DNA of 64,000 nucleotides from Paraspadella gotoi (Eukaryota; Chaetognatha), in assembly GCA_051294375.1 (NCBI GenBank), contig CM119266.1:2907812-2971811 (forward strand), read 5' to 3'. The position numbers and the translations under genes were made by a program. Below the pieces are notes generated by a model. That model was not told the DNA's origin. It saw only the letters and a program-made list of their open reading frames with translations, and searched no databases. Shown piece by piece: positions 48,601 to 58,875 of the stretch (its first letter is position 1; every line of letters begins with the position of its first letter).

Positions 48601-51600
48601 CACAACGTCGCCACCAACGCCTCTACTGAAGCGACCAACGGAGGTGACATTCGCGAGAGCCCCGTCTCGATTAAAACCCCTTTTTGGTCGGTCGGTCCGT
48701 TTTGTAAAATATTAATTCATTCATTCTTACCTCCTGACTTTGGACCGGATATGGCGTGTTAAGACTTTGATCCTACCTACTAGATCATAACATAGCAGGA
48801 CCCAGCAAGCTATAGCGTGTTAAGGCTACGATCCTACTTAATAGATCATAACATAGCAGGACCCAGCAAGCTTTCAGCAAGAATCTCTAACAGTCTACTT
48901 AGTTTATTCATACCCAGAGTACTTGATTCCATTTCAATGAAGTGGTATTATGTTTTTAAAAACTTTTTCAATTGTATACAAAGGATCACTCCTAGCACTC
49001 CCATATATATATAAAACATAATAATAAAGTAATAGATCAAAAGAATGGACTCGCCGTGCCTATATATGACTAAGTATTTTGTTTGTTCGATAAACCTTTA
49101 GAATCGATTCTATCACGTATTTATTTGACAGAAACCTTTTCGCCAACGACATCGACGACATCCAAAGGTGAACCGTTGGTCGCCGACGGTTGGAACGAAA
49201 AGGAATTGATTTCGTGGTTGGGAAGAGTTGATAGACGGAGATCAGAGGCTAAAGCCAATGCCGCCTCCTCGAACGATGCCACTTCCTCCACTGATGCCAC
49301 CTCCCCCACTGATGCCATATCCTCCTCTGACAATTTCTACGCCGCTGGTACAGAAAAGAAAATTTAATTCCTTAGAATTTTTCCTTCAAATAAGAAAAAA
49401 AATTAAAGATTTTTTTTTTTTCGTTCATACGATCCAGATCCTCGAACGGTGAGGCCGAGGACGCCGCTTTGGACGACGCCCGAAAAGACGGCGCCGCCTC
49501 CGACGGCAACGAAGCAACAGCCCTCGAAGACGCCGTCACAGACGACGTCGCCGCCTACGAGGAGGACGCCGCTATGGACGATGCCAGAAGAGACGCCGCC
49601 GCCACCTCGAATGGAAATGACCTCACCGCCGACGCCGCCGCCGACGCCGCCACCGCCGCCATCTCTTGTCGAAGCCGACGGATGGAATGAGGCGCAACTG
49701 ATAGCGTGGTGGGGAAGCGTTAAGGAAGAGGCGTCGACGAGACACGACCACGACGCCGCCAGAATCAACGCAGCAAAAATTGATGCCGCGAAAATCGACG
49801 CCGCAAGAAGCGACGCTGAAAGAATCGAGGCCGCTAGAATCGAGGCTTCGAGAATCGAGGACGCTAGAATCGAGGCTGCGAGAATCGAGGCCGCGAGAAT
49901 CGAGGCAGCGAGAATCGACGCTGGTAGAATCGAGGCTGCAAGAATCGACGCCGCTAGAATCGAGGCTGCGAGAATCGAGGCCGCGAGAATCGAGGCTGCA
50001 AGAATCGACGCCGCGAGAAAGAACGCCTCGAGAATAGATGCCGCAAGAATAGACGCCGCCAGAAACGATGCCGCCAGAATAGAGGCCTTCTCTGACTTGG
50101 AGGACGCGGCTCTCGACGCACGCGTCAATGCTTCCGCCAACGCCGCCCAAAGGGAGACCGACAGTAAGAACGGGACTTTTATTTGTTTACTTTAATCGTT
50201 TGTATACATGTTTATCTTTTGTTTACGTATTTCTTTTACTTGTTTAATTGTTCGTTAATTTTTTTACTACTTCTTTATTTACTCGCTTGCTTGTTTGCTT
50301 AATGGTTTGTTGGTTTACTTGCTTGTTTAGTTGGTTGTTTTCTTGCTTGTTTAATTGTTTGCTTATTTGGTTGTACTTGTTTGTTACTGTTACAAAATTT
50401 TCAATTCAATTGCTCAATGCAATGGCAATGATTCAAATTGTTTAAACGAAGTCGTTTATAACGACGTTATCATTGGAAATAAACATCAACTTACTTTCAT
50501 CACGTAAACTTGTTACCATTTTAATTAACATATTTCGTTATGATTTCTCGATCGGCCAAATCTTCTCCTTTTTATCGTCCCTAACAGAGACGGCGTCCAT
50601 CGTAGGTGATGGTTGGGACGACGCGCAGTTGAAGAGCTGGTTGGGGAGCGTGGACCAGCGGAGAGCCGAGGCCGCCGCGGAGGCAGCCGACGCCCCAGCC
50701 GACGCCGCAGCCGACGCCGCAGCCGACGCCGCAGCCGACGCAATGAACGACGAAGGTGACATTTTTTTTTTCATCGAATCGTTTAAAACGTTTATTATAA
50801 AGATTGTCTTAATATATATCTTTATATACATTTACCTATAAAATGATCCAAAGCGCTTTAGATCGTCTCATACTTACGTGGTTGCCCATGGTTACGGCGT
50901 GTGTTTTAGAGGTTGGATGCGAAGTCAATGATGTAGTTGTTTGAAGGATAAGAACGAGAGCTGTTGTAGAACGTAGATAGCAATGGGGCGGGCATTTAAT
51001 TTTGCGTTCAGATGTTGTTTGGCAGTAATCTTTATTTTAATGTTGCTTCAACATTGCAGCAATCTTGCAAGTTGCAACACCATCAATCTCTCTCTCAGGT
51101 CTCCGCCGTAGATCCAAGCCTCGCCCGCCGCGTCCGCCGCGTCCGCCGCCGCAGCAGCCGACTTCGACGACGGACGTGGCAGCCGCCGCCGCTGGGCAGT
51201 GGGACGTGGAGCGTCTGAGGGCGTGGTTGAAAGAGAGAGACAGCGTCGCCGATTCCAAGGCCGACGCCGACAACGTCGAGAGATGGAGTGACGGGCGTTT
51301 GAAGTCGTGGTTGGAGGATAAGGATCGAGGCGGTGAGAACGCCAGAGCCACCGTGATTCACGACTCACCCGTCGCCGCCGCCGTGGACGACGCTGTCGGG
51401 AAGACGAGATCGCAGAAAGTCCTGGAGATCGGTGGGTAGTTTTTTGTTGCCGCTTTTTTTGTTTTCCTTTCCCAGGAGGTTTTTTCTTTAAATGGTCGCT
51501 AGGTGTCTTTTTTTTTTCCTTGCGAGTTAAGATTAGGAATAACAAAAGGGATTTGGATTTTGTTGGAGAGTGGAGAAGGACGACGATGATGACGACGCGA

Positions 51601-54600
51601 CGACGACGACGACGATAAGGAAATCGTTCGAACAAACAATCGTGTCAATTTAAAGAGACGATCAAATACGAGGAGGAAGTCGACGATGACGACGACGACG
51701 ATGACGATGACGACGACAACGACGTCGACTCTTATGACCTGCACATTAGTTGTCCCTCCAAAAACCAAACTAATGTGAGCCAAGGTGGGTAACACAAACT
51801 GCGACATTATTGTTAACCGCACTGATTTTCATGATTGACTTATAACATTCGGCTTAGAAAACAGATATTCGTCATGAAGTAAATGATAGTAGTATTTACT
51901 GCCAAATTATTATGATTACGATAACGAGGTTGAGGTCGATGATAACAACGATAGCGAAATTGTCTCGAACAAACTATCAGGAGTTTAGAATCAGGACGAC
52001 GACGACGGTGACCATGACGACAAATACGACGACGACGACGTTGATAACGACGACGAGTGCGACGACAACGACGATGACGACGACCAAGACGAAATCGATT
52101 CTCGGCCGAAAACTCGAAATTCGAGACGCAAATGTTTCTTTCTTCGGGAGTCGGGATTTGTCTCTGGGGGAAGAGAGGGGGAAGGAGGAAGAGAGGGGAG
52201 AGGAGGAGGGGGAGAGGAGGGGGAGAGAGGAGAGGGGAAGAAGCAGGGGAAAGAGTGGGAGAGAGGGAGGAAGGGAGGAAGAGAGGGGAAGAGAGGGGAG
52301 AGATGGGGAAGAGAGGGGGGAAGAAAGGGATGGAAGAGAGGGGGAAAAAGGATTAAGAGGGAATTTGTGGAGGTGAAAGAGAAAAGTAAGGAGGGTGAGG
52401 TAATACGAAGAATAAGCAAAAAGTTCATAGATATTAAACTTGAGTGAAACTATCACTTAAATATTATAATAAAACTGTTAGAAAAACCGAATTAGAAGAT
52501 ATGAGAAATAATCTAAATTGTTAAAATAAAAGAATTGAAGGGAATAAGAAAGAAAAATAGAGGAGAACAAAAAAGGGAAATGCGGACAGTACTCGAGAGA
52601 GTATAGAAAAAACTCTCTCTCTCTCTCTCTCTCTCTTCTAGCACAAGCGCTGGAGCGGCTCAAATACGAACAACAGCGAGGGACTATGCAGGAGCAACCC
52701 GCTCCAGTTATGCAGGAGCAAATCGATTTCTTTGAGGAGGAGCGGCCGCCGCCTAAAAGATCGGCGGAGATGGATAGACAATCAGGTTGACGAAATTTCT
52801 ATTTCTATCAACCACTGAATCAATCAATCAATCAATCAATCAATTAACCAATCAATCAATTAACCAATCAATCAATCGATCAATCAATCAACCAGTGGCT
52901 GCGCCAATACATGTAAATCACTTATTATCAATAAGATAGATTCTGGTAAAACTTGAACATACTGTTGCCATTCTAACTAAGTCTTAGCGATTAATTAATA
53001 TGTATAATATTATGCCTTATGATTCGATAGACATAGAATAAGAAAAAGAATAAATGAAAAAAATAAGAAAAAATACTTTTTATAAAATATAAAAAAATTA
53101 AAAGATTTAAGATAATAAAATTTATTAAAAACATATCTCTATTTGTTAAGAGCAGGGTGCAAGTGAGAATCTAGTGGGTGCAGTTAAAGTTTATTTTGAA
53201 TGTTCCTTTGTCTTACAAAAGGCTCTGCTTTATACAGCCCTCAGTAGTAGAATAGGGTGAAAAAAAAAAGAATATAATGGGACTGTTCTTTTGTTTCAGT
53301 AAAAAAAGTTTAAAAATCTCTGTGGATTACTTAAATGGTTTATTAAGACTAAAACAGGCAAAAATTTGCTATTTTTGTAAAAGCAATGCACAGTGGGTTC
53401 AGAGTGCAGACAGAAGAGCAAATTTCTTATAAAAGATAAAGGGAAAATGTTCCATAGTAGAGAAAGTAAGAGCAGACAAAGTGCACCGAGTACGGAATGA
53501 AATCATCGGGAATGTAGTCAATTCAACAAATAAATAAAGGCTAAATAACATTTCATTCATAATCGTTTCACTCATATCTCGTAACAGATTTCTCGCGAGA
53601 CAATCTTCTGATGGAGAGTCCACCTGCGGCTCAAAGATGTTGAGGAACAGGCATGCGTAGCTAGGCAGACACTCACGATGGCAGGCCGAGACGCCGGAAA
53701 GGTCAAGACTGCTGAGTAGCCGCGCAGCGGCAGAATCAGCAGCTCCGAGGAGTGGTGAGCCAGTGAGGCGAATCTCGCGAGCCTCTTTCAGCGTCACAAA
53801 CGGCCGACACAACAAACAAAACGACGAAACAACGCCGACAACAATGCAACGCCGCTGCCTTCGTGGAAGCTGACAAAGGAACCGCGAAGTCAGCGACAAA
53901 CATAGGAACAGCATAGAGACGCCGTGAGATGAGGATGGTGAATGAATGATGAAGCATGATGATGATGATGCGAGATTTTGATCGAGTACAGCATGAAAGA
54001 CTGTGAATATGATGATAATGAATCATGATGATGATAATGATGATGACTTTGATTATGATGATGATGATAATGAAGATGATAATAAGATTATGATCGTAAT
54101 GATGATAATTATGATGATGATTGTGATAATGATGACGAAAACGTTTATAACTATGATCATAATATCAGATATTACTTTCAATTTGGCAAAAGATCTATGA
54201 GTAATGATAGCTGCTGAGGGAACTCGAAGCGGACTGGAAGACGGTTCGGACGACGAACCCAAATCAGGAGACTTATGTGATCCCTACTGATAGACTCCCA
54301 TTAATCTTTTTAAAAATGGAACCCAGATCCCGTAGAACTGAAGGCGGTGCTGATGTCGGATCTGATCAAACGACACGAGATGACGGCCGAAGACATCGTC
54401 GTCGTCGACCGAATCCTTCAAGGAATCTTCGAGACGAAACAGCCCGTCGCCTCCAAGCCCAAAGGTATGGGCAGAGATGATTGCAATTGGATTTTGGGGT
54501 TGTTCCGTTTCCTTTTTCCCCTTCAGCGAGGGAAACTACTCAAGCTGCGGAGTCTGTACCGCAATCTCCGCCGCAGCAGACGACGATGCTGGAGCAGCAG

Positions 54601-56034
54601 CAGTTCGAAAAGCTGCAGTCGGCGCTGCAGCAGGAGCGCAATCGGCAGGTGCGAGCCTACGAAGCCGTGCAGCGTCCGGGACAATTTCCTAGAGTTTCGC
54701 AGATGGTGGCCGAGCAGCAGGCGCAGCAGGCGCGGGAGGCGGTCGTCGCCGCGGAGCAGCGGGAGAGGGAAAGGGCTGCTGCAGAGAAAGCGTCAAAGTT
54801 GGAGCCTGTCCGGGCTGCGCTGAGGAATGCGCAGCGAGCCGTGCAGCAAGAAGCCAGGTGGGGTCTTCTAGGAAGTGAAAATAGGGACCAACCTGTAAGA
54901 ATGTCTCACTCTCACTCTCTCTCACTCTCTCTTTCTTCCCATCTCCAGACTGGGCGCTCGGCAGGCCGTGGAGCGGGCGACGCAGAAAGCCTCGGCGGAG
55001 GCGGCTTTAAAGGCGGAGAGAGAGGCGGCGGAGGCGGCGGCTCTGGCGGCGGAGCAGGAAGCGGCTGAGGCGGCGGCGAAAGAGGCGGAGAGGCAATCGG
55101 CGATTGAGAGATTGAACGCCCCCAATCCGGAGCTGGAGAAGTTGACGAGGGCGTCGAAGAATTGGAACGCCGTCGCGGACGCGGCGGAGCAGGAGGAAGC
55201 GTGGTTGGCCGGAGAGCGAGACGTCCGATTGGTCGAGACGAAGCGAGGAGGGTCTTCGAAGCCGTCGACGGCTTGGAGTAGGATCGAGGAAGATTTGAGG
55301 ATCAGGATTTGCGGGAGACATCGGGATTTGTTGGGTGGGTTTGATGGAGTTTTGCTAATTATGGGTTTGATGGAGTTTTGCTAATTAAGGGTTTGATGGT
55401 GTTTTGCAAATTAAGGGTTTGATAGAGTTTTGCTAATTAAGGGTTTGATCTTTGATGGAGTTTTGCTAATTAATGGTTTGATGGAGTTTTGCTAATTAAG
55501 GGTTTGATGGAGTTTTGCTAATTGAGGGTTTGATGGAGTTTTGCTAATTAAGGGTTTGATGGAGGTTTGCTAATTAAGAGTTTGATGGAGTTTTACTAAT
55601 TAAGGGTTTGATGGAGTTTTGCTAATTAAGGGTTTGATGGAGTTTTTCTAATTAAGGGTTTGATGGAGGGTTGACTTCTAGGAGCGTCTCAATAAATAAG
55701 TGTTATTAATGTTATTCGTTATAGATTATATCGTAGACGTAGACACACCTGATCGGCCTATAGGCCTATTTCCGTGATGATATATTTAATTATTAATTAT
55801 TAACAGCAATTATCGTAATAATGATTAACTGATGCCCCAGACTCGAACCACGAACCCTCTCAAGAAATGTTCTCCGATTGGCTGTCGCGTCAGGCCGGCG
55901 AAATATCATTGCGGAAGCTCAACTTATGTCGTGTTCTTTTTATTTCGTTCTTCGTCACTCCATTTTCGATTTTTTCTTGTCTTGACAAAGAGCCTCTCTT
56001 CTTCTCTTCTCTCTTTTCCTCTTCTCTCTCTCTC

Positions 56035-56068
<34 letters not shown>

Positions 56069-56725
56069 AATAAGCATTTGTCTTCGTTTTTCAATTCTTC
56101 TCACGTTGTGTGTATGTACACCTTCATGCATAAGATTTAAGTTGAATTTATTATTTAACCTATCTCCCTCTCTCTCTCTCTCTCGCCCTTCAATTCCACA
56201 TCACGTCCTCTTATCTCAGACACTTTCATGTCTTCCATTATTAGTTATTAATAACTCTATTCTATTTCATTTTATCTTCCAATGATGAATCTTCCAACCC
56301 ATATAGGGCCTCAATCAATCTCGGCTTCTCATTTAGTCCCGCCACCTAATCAGTGTAACCCCCCCTGCCCCCAACTCTGTCTCACACTTGGCACCAACTT
56401 CCACCCTCATCGCCACCTCCTATCTCCACCCCGCCCCCCCCCTCAAACCTGCTCCACTCTTCCTCTTTTCCTCTTCCTCCTCTCGGAACCGAACCGCCCT
56501 CAGGACGGCGTCTTCAGCGGCGTAAGCAGCCGCGTAAGCAGCGGCGGCGTGGCGCCACTGCTGGCGGCGTTATTGAAATCCGAGTTGGCGCCGTCTGAAA
56601 AAAATTAAGACGACTCGACGGTGAAGGAAGGAAAAGAGAGAGAGAGAAAAGCTTAATGGGGAAATCAATTCGGGAGACTGAGAAAGGCGCGTGAACTATC
56701 TCCCTGGAGAGAGAGAGAGAAAGAG

Positions 56726-56802
<77 letters not shown>

Positions 56803-56994
56803 GTGAGAAAAGAGAGAGAGAGTAGAGAGAGAGAGAGTGACTTAAATTTTTTTTTAAAATTCACTGAGGAGAGACGACGACGACGACACGACGACGACGA
56901 CGACGACGAAGACAAGAACCGATAAATTGAAGAGACGTTTAGTGTCTCACGGTGTGACCTCTCTCTGTCTCTCTGTCTCTCTGTCTCTCTCTCT

Positions 56995-57059
<65 letters not shown>

Positions 57060-58409
57060 TTACCGTTATTCCATTGAACGTTCCCGGCGCCAAAGTCTCT
57101 CTCCGCGCGCCGGTTCCGCGACGTTGGCCGATCGGCGCCGATTTTCGCCGGCCTGACGCGACAGCCAATCGAGAACATTTCTTGAGAGGGTTCGTGGTTC
57201 GAGTCTGGGGCATCAGTTAATCATTATTACGATAATTGCTGTTAATAATTAATATTAATATATCAATCACGGAAATAGGCCTATAGGCCGATCAGGTGTG
57301 TCTACGTCTACGATATAATCTATAACGAATAACATTAATAACACTTATTTATTGAGAGGCTCCTAGAAGTCACCCTCCATCAAACCCTTAATTAGAAAAA
57401 CTCCATCAAACCCTTAATTAGCAAACCCATCAAACCTTAATTAGCAAAACTCCATCAAACCTTAATTAGCAAACTCCATCAAACCTTAATTAGCAAACCT
57501 CCATCAAACCCTTAATTAGCAAAACTCCATCAAACCCTCAATTAGCAAAACTCTTCAAACCTTATTAGCAAAATCATCAAACTCTTAATTAGCAAACCTC
57601 TCATCAAACCCTTAATTAGCAAAACTCCTTCAAAGTCAAACCTTAATTAGCAAAAAACATCAAACCTTAATTAGCAAAACTCCATCAAACCCTTAATTAA
57701 AAAACTCCATCAAACCCTTAATTAGCAAAAACTCCATCAAACCCTTAATTAGCAAAACTCCATCAAACTCTTAATTAGCAAAACTCCATCAAACCCTCAA
57801 TTAGCAAAACTCCATCAAACCCTAATTAGGCAAAATCTACAACACTATACAACTCCATCAAACTCTTAATTAGCAAACCTCATCAAATCCTTAATTAGCA
57901 AAACTCCATCAAACCATTAATTAGCAAAACTCCATCAAACCCTTAATTAGCAAAACTCCATCAAACTCTTAATTAGCAAACCTCCATCAAACCTTAATTA
58001 GCAAAACTCCTTCAAGATCAACCTTAATTAGCAAAACACCATCAACCCTTAATTAGCAAAACTCCATCAAACCTTAATTAGCAAAACTCCATCAACCATA
58101 ATTAGCAAACTCCATCAAACCACCCAACAAATCCCGNNNNNNNNNNNNNNNNNNNNNNNNNTAGTTCACGCGCCTTTCTCAGTCTCCGAATTGATTTCCC
58201 CATTAAGCTTTTCTCTCTCTTCTCTTTTCCTTCCTTCACCGTCGAGTCGTCTTAATTTTTTTCAGACGGCGCCAACTCGGATTTCAATAACGCCGCCAGC
58301 AGTGGCGCCGCCGCCGCTGCTTACGCGGCTGCTTACGCCGCTGAAGACGCCGTCCTGAGGGCGGTTCGGTTCCGAGAGGAGGAAGAGGAAAAGAGGAAGA
58401 GTGGAGCAG
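40512..58409 (+). CDS. Giant modular Ala/Asp/Glu-rich protein with tryptophan modules, at least 23 exons, function unknown
   Basis: Exons: 40512-40607, 42606-42784, 43088-43182, 43255-43334, 43651-43821, 43906-44073, 44517-44772, 45048-45446, 45660-46090, 46383-46635, 46736-47565, 47765-47831, 48257-48643, 49132-49347, 49438-50163, 50588-50755, 51099-51431, 51656-51784, 52642-52785, 54327-54464, 54527-54857, 54949-55334, 58266-58409 (54211-54276 possible). All junctions keep one frame without a stop, about 2,040 residues, and the C-terminus is not reached. Order: Arg-rich N-terminus (possible mitochondrial presequence), Ala/Glu-rich region, 13-residue D-W repeats, six tryptophan modules in five exons, pentapeptide repeats, acidic exon, Gln/Glu/Ala-rich probable coiled coil. 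I recognise no family. A structural or scaffold role is a guess from composition. That this is one gene rather than several rests on phase continuity; no transcript evidence is available. Confidence 0.65.
40608..42605. other. First intron of the modular gene
   Basis: 2.0 kb of AT-rich sequence with no coding signal. The last 180 bp (42430-42600) are a C-rich tandem of CTACCACC/CTCCGACCCC units that leads into the acceptor at 42605. Confidence 0.5.
42606..46635 (+). other. Ala/Glu/Asp-rich exons 2-10 of the modular gene
   Basis: Nine phase-consistent exons rich in GCG/GAG/GAC codons. Exons 2-6 hold mixed helical-looking sequence (for example RRIREALENKDSEEMINRLA). Exon 8 (45048-45446) has a Pro/Leu tract (PALPALPTLPTPL) and then an Ala/Glu helix. 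Exon 9 (45660-46090) is mainly EA-VE-A repeats with spaced Trp, and its acceptor sits on an (ATC)n run (45602-45657). A donor at 46091 (GTATCG) rather than 46086 is needed to keep frame into exon 10. Confidence 0.6.
43183..43254 (+). repeat. 72-bp intron made largely of (CT)n
   Basis: The donor reads AAAG/GTCTCTC, so the microsatellite begins inside the splice site, and the acceptor TTGATTCCAG follows some 20 nt after its end. Confidence 0.7.
46957..47200 (+). other. Six 13-residue D-W repeats in exon 11
   Basis: Trp codons in the pattern [AVI]-D-W-[LAP]-x9-10 occur six times with spacing 13, 12, 13, 13 and 13 residues (ADWLIM, ADWAEV, VDWLTG, IDWPSE, ADWLAEK, ADWLAEV). The rest of each unit is Lys/Glu-rich. 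The sequence then turns into an unbroken charged helix-like stretch. Confidence 0.85.
47832..48256. other. Intron 12 of the modular gene
   Basis: AT-rich, with no repeat family recognised. An open frame continues about 70 nt past the donor at 47832 before TAA, so an alternative shorter end of the protein here cannot be excluded. Confidence 0.45.
48705..48915 (+). repeat. Repeat family R1 copy with internal 55-bp duplication
   Basis: CTGACTTTGGACCGGATATG, a GTGTTAA-GATCCTAC-AGATCATAACATAGCA unit present twice, then AGCAGGACCCAGCAAGCT and AAGAATCTCTAACAGTCTAC. It is in the intron between exons 13 and 14. Confidence 0.55.
49757..50095 (+). other. Pentapeptide repeat block (A-A-R-I-E/D) in exon 15
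   Basis: About 23 consecutive five-residue units, consensus A-A-[RK]-I-[ED], encoded by a 15-bp repeat GCGAGAATCGAGGCC. Alternating Glu and Asp and scattered substitutions (GRIEA, SRIED, RKNAS) show the units are not all recent copies. Confidence 0.9.
51656..51784 (+). other. Acidic exon 18 of the modular gene
   Basis: ETIKYEEEVDD, then about 12 Asp from a GAC/GAT run, then a Cys/Asn/Ser segment with possible N-glycosylation sequons (NQT, NVS). Phase 1 at both ends. A further GAC-rich acidic frame at 51920-52130 is interrupted by TAG and lacks matching splice phase. Confidence 0.6.
52786..54210. other. Intron 19 of the modular gene
   Basis: It contains a (CAAT)n-like run (52815-52890), AT-rich sequence, and (GAT)n with TGATGATAA variants (53955-54135). 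The 53399-53914 minus-strand open frame shows no family motif. Confidence 0.5.
54211..54276 (+). other. Possible extra exon of the modular gene
   Basis: Acceptor GTAATGATAG, donor TTAT/GTGATC, 66 nt keeping phase 1 at both ends and encoding AEGTRSGLEDGSDDEPKSG. The flanking exons also join without it, so it could be optional or not an exon. Confidence 0.35.
54327..55334 (+). other. C-terminal part found so far: probable coiled coil (exons 20-22)
   Basis: Exon 20 gives LKAVLMSDLIKRHEMTAEDI. Exon 21 is Gln/Glu/Arg-rich (FEKLQSALQQERNRQVRAYE). Exon 22 is Ala/Glu helix (AEREAAEAAALAAEQEAAEA) ending with RIEEDLRIRICGRHRDLL. Long runs without Pro or Gly fit a coiled coil. Exon 22 has a (CT)n-containing acceptor. 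Confidence 0.75.
55335..55680 (+). repeat. 26-bp tandem repeat, about 13 copies
   Basis: The unit is GGGTTTGATGGAGTTTTGCT followed by AATTAA, starting directly at the donor of exon 22. The inverted counterpart lies at 57370-58125. Confidence 0.9.
56449..56594 (-). pseudogene. Inverted second copy of exon 23 with a 2-bp insertion
   Basis: The reverse complement of 58266-58409, including both splice signals, but 146 nt long because two extra bases in the GCGCC tract break the frame. It is part of an inverted duplication around 55.3-58.9 kb and may be an assembly artefact or a second haplotype. Confidence 0.7.
56700..57070. repeat. (GA)n, (GAC)n and (CT)n arrays at the centre of the inverted duplication
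   Basis: GA array at 56705-56840, GAC/ACG run at 56876-56912, CT array at 56958-57058. No gene. Confidence 0.9.
57370..58125 (-). repeat. 26-bp tandem repeat, inverted array, about 29 copies
   Basis: CCATCAAACCCTTAATTAGC-type units, with many one- and two-base gaps unlike the cleaner array at 55335. This suggests poor consensus quality next to the N gap. Confidence 0.9.
58137..58161. other. Assembly gap (25 N)
   Basis: It joins the inverted end of exon 22 to sequence upstream of exon 23. The sequence left of the gap runs in the wrong orientation for the gene. Confidence 0.99.
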
Positions 58410-58796
58410 GTTTGAGGGGGGGGGCGGGGTGGAGATGAGAGGTGGGGCATGAGGGTGGAAGTCGGTGCCAAGGTGGAGACAGAGTTGGGGGCAGGGGGGG
58501 TTACACTGATTAGGTGGGCGGGACTAAAGTGAGAAGCCGAGATTGATTGAGGCCCTATATGGGTTGGAAGATTCATCATTGGAAGATAAAATGAAATAGA
58601 ATGAGTTATTAATAAACTAATATGGAAGACATGAAAGTGTCTGAGATAAGAGGACGTGATGTGGGAATTTGAAGGGCGAGAGAGAGAAGAGAGAGGAGAT
58701 AGGTTAAATATAAATTCAACTTAAATCTTATGCAATGAAGGTGTACATAACAACGTAGAGAGAAGAATTGAAAAACGAAGACAAATGCTTATATAA

Positions 58797-58875
<79 letters not shown>

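Larger units (their letters stand above)
48257..51431 (+). other. Tryptophan modules in exons 13-17 of the modular gene
   Basis: Consensus [GR]-W-[DNS]-x2-[QER]-L-x-[AS]-W-[LW]-x3-D-x-R-R. Occurrences: exon 13 DGWDLDQLTAWLQSVDRRR, exon 14 DGWNEKELISWLGRVDRRR, exon 15 DGWNEAQLIAWWGSVKEE, exon 16 DGWDDAQLKSWLGSVDQRR, exon 17 twice (GQWDVERLRAWLKERD and ERWSDGRLKSWLEDKD). Each module follows a Pro/Thr/Ser-rich linker and precedes an Ala/Asp-rich tail. The two Trp are eight residues apart. The five exons are all flanked by phase-1 introns. Confidence 0.8.

Noticed and set aside
49403-50140. A minus-strand ILAAS repeat protein
   Set aside because: Antisense of the 15-bp repeat in exon 15.
55335-55680. 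A CRISPR-like or coding tandem array
   Set aside because: Direct 26-bp repeats without spacers, inside an animal intron. A minisatellite.
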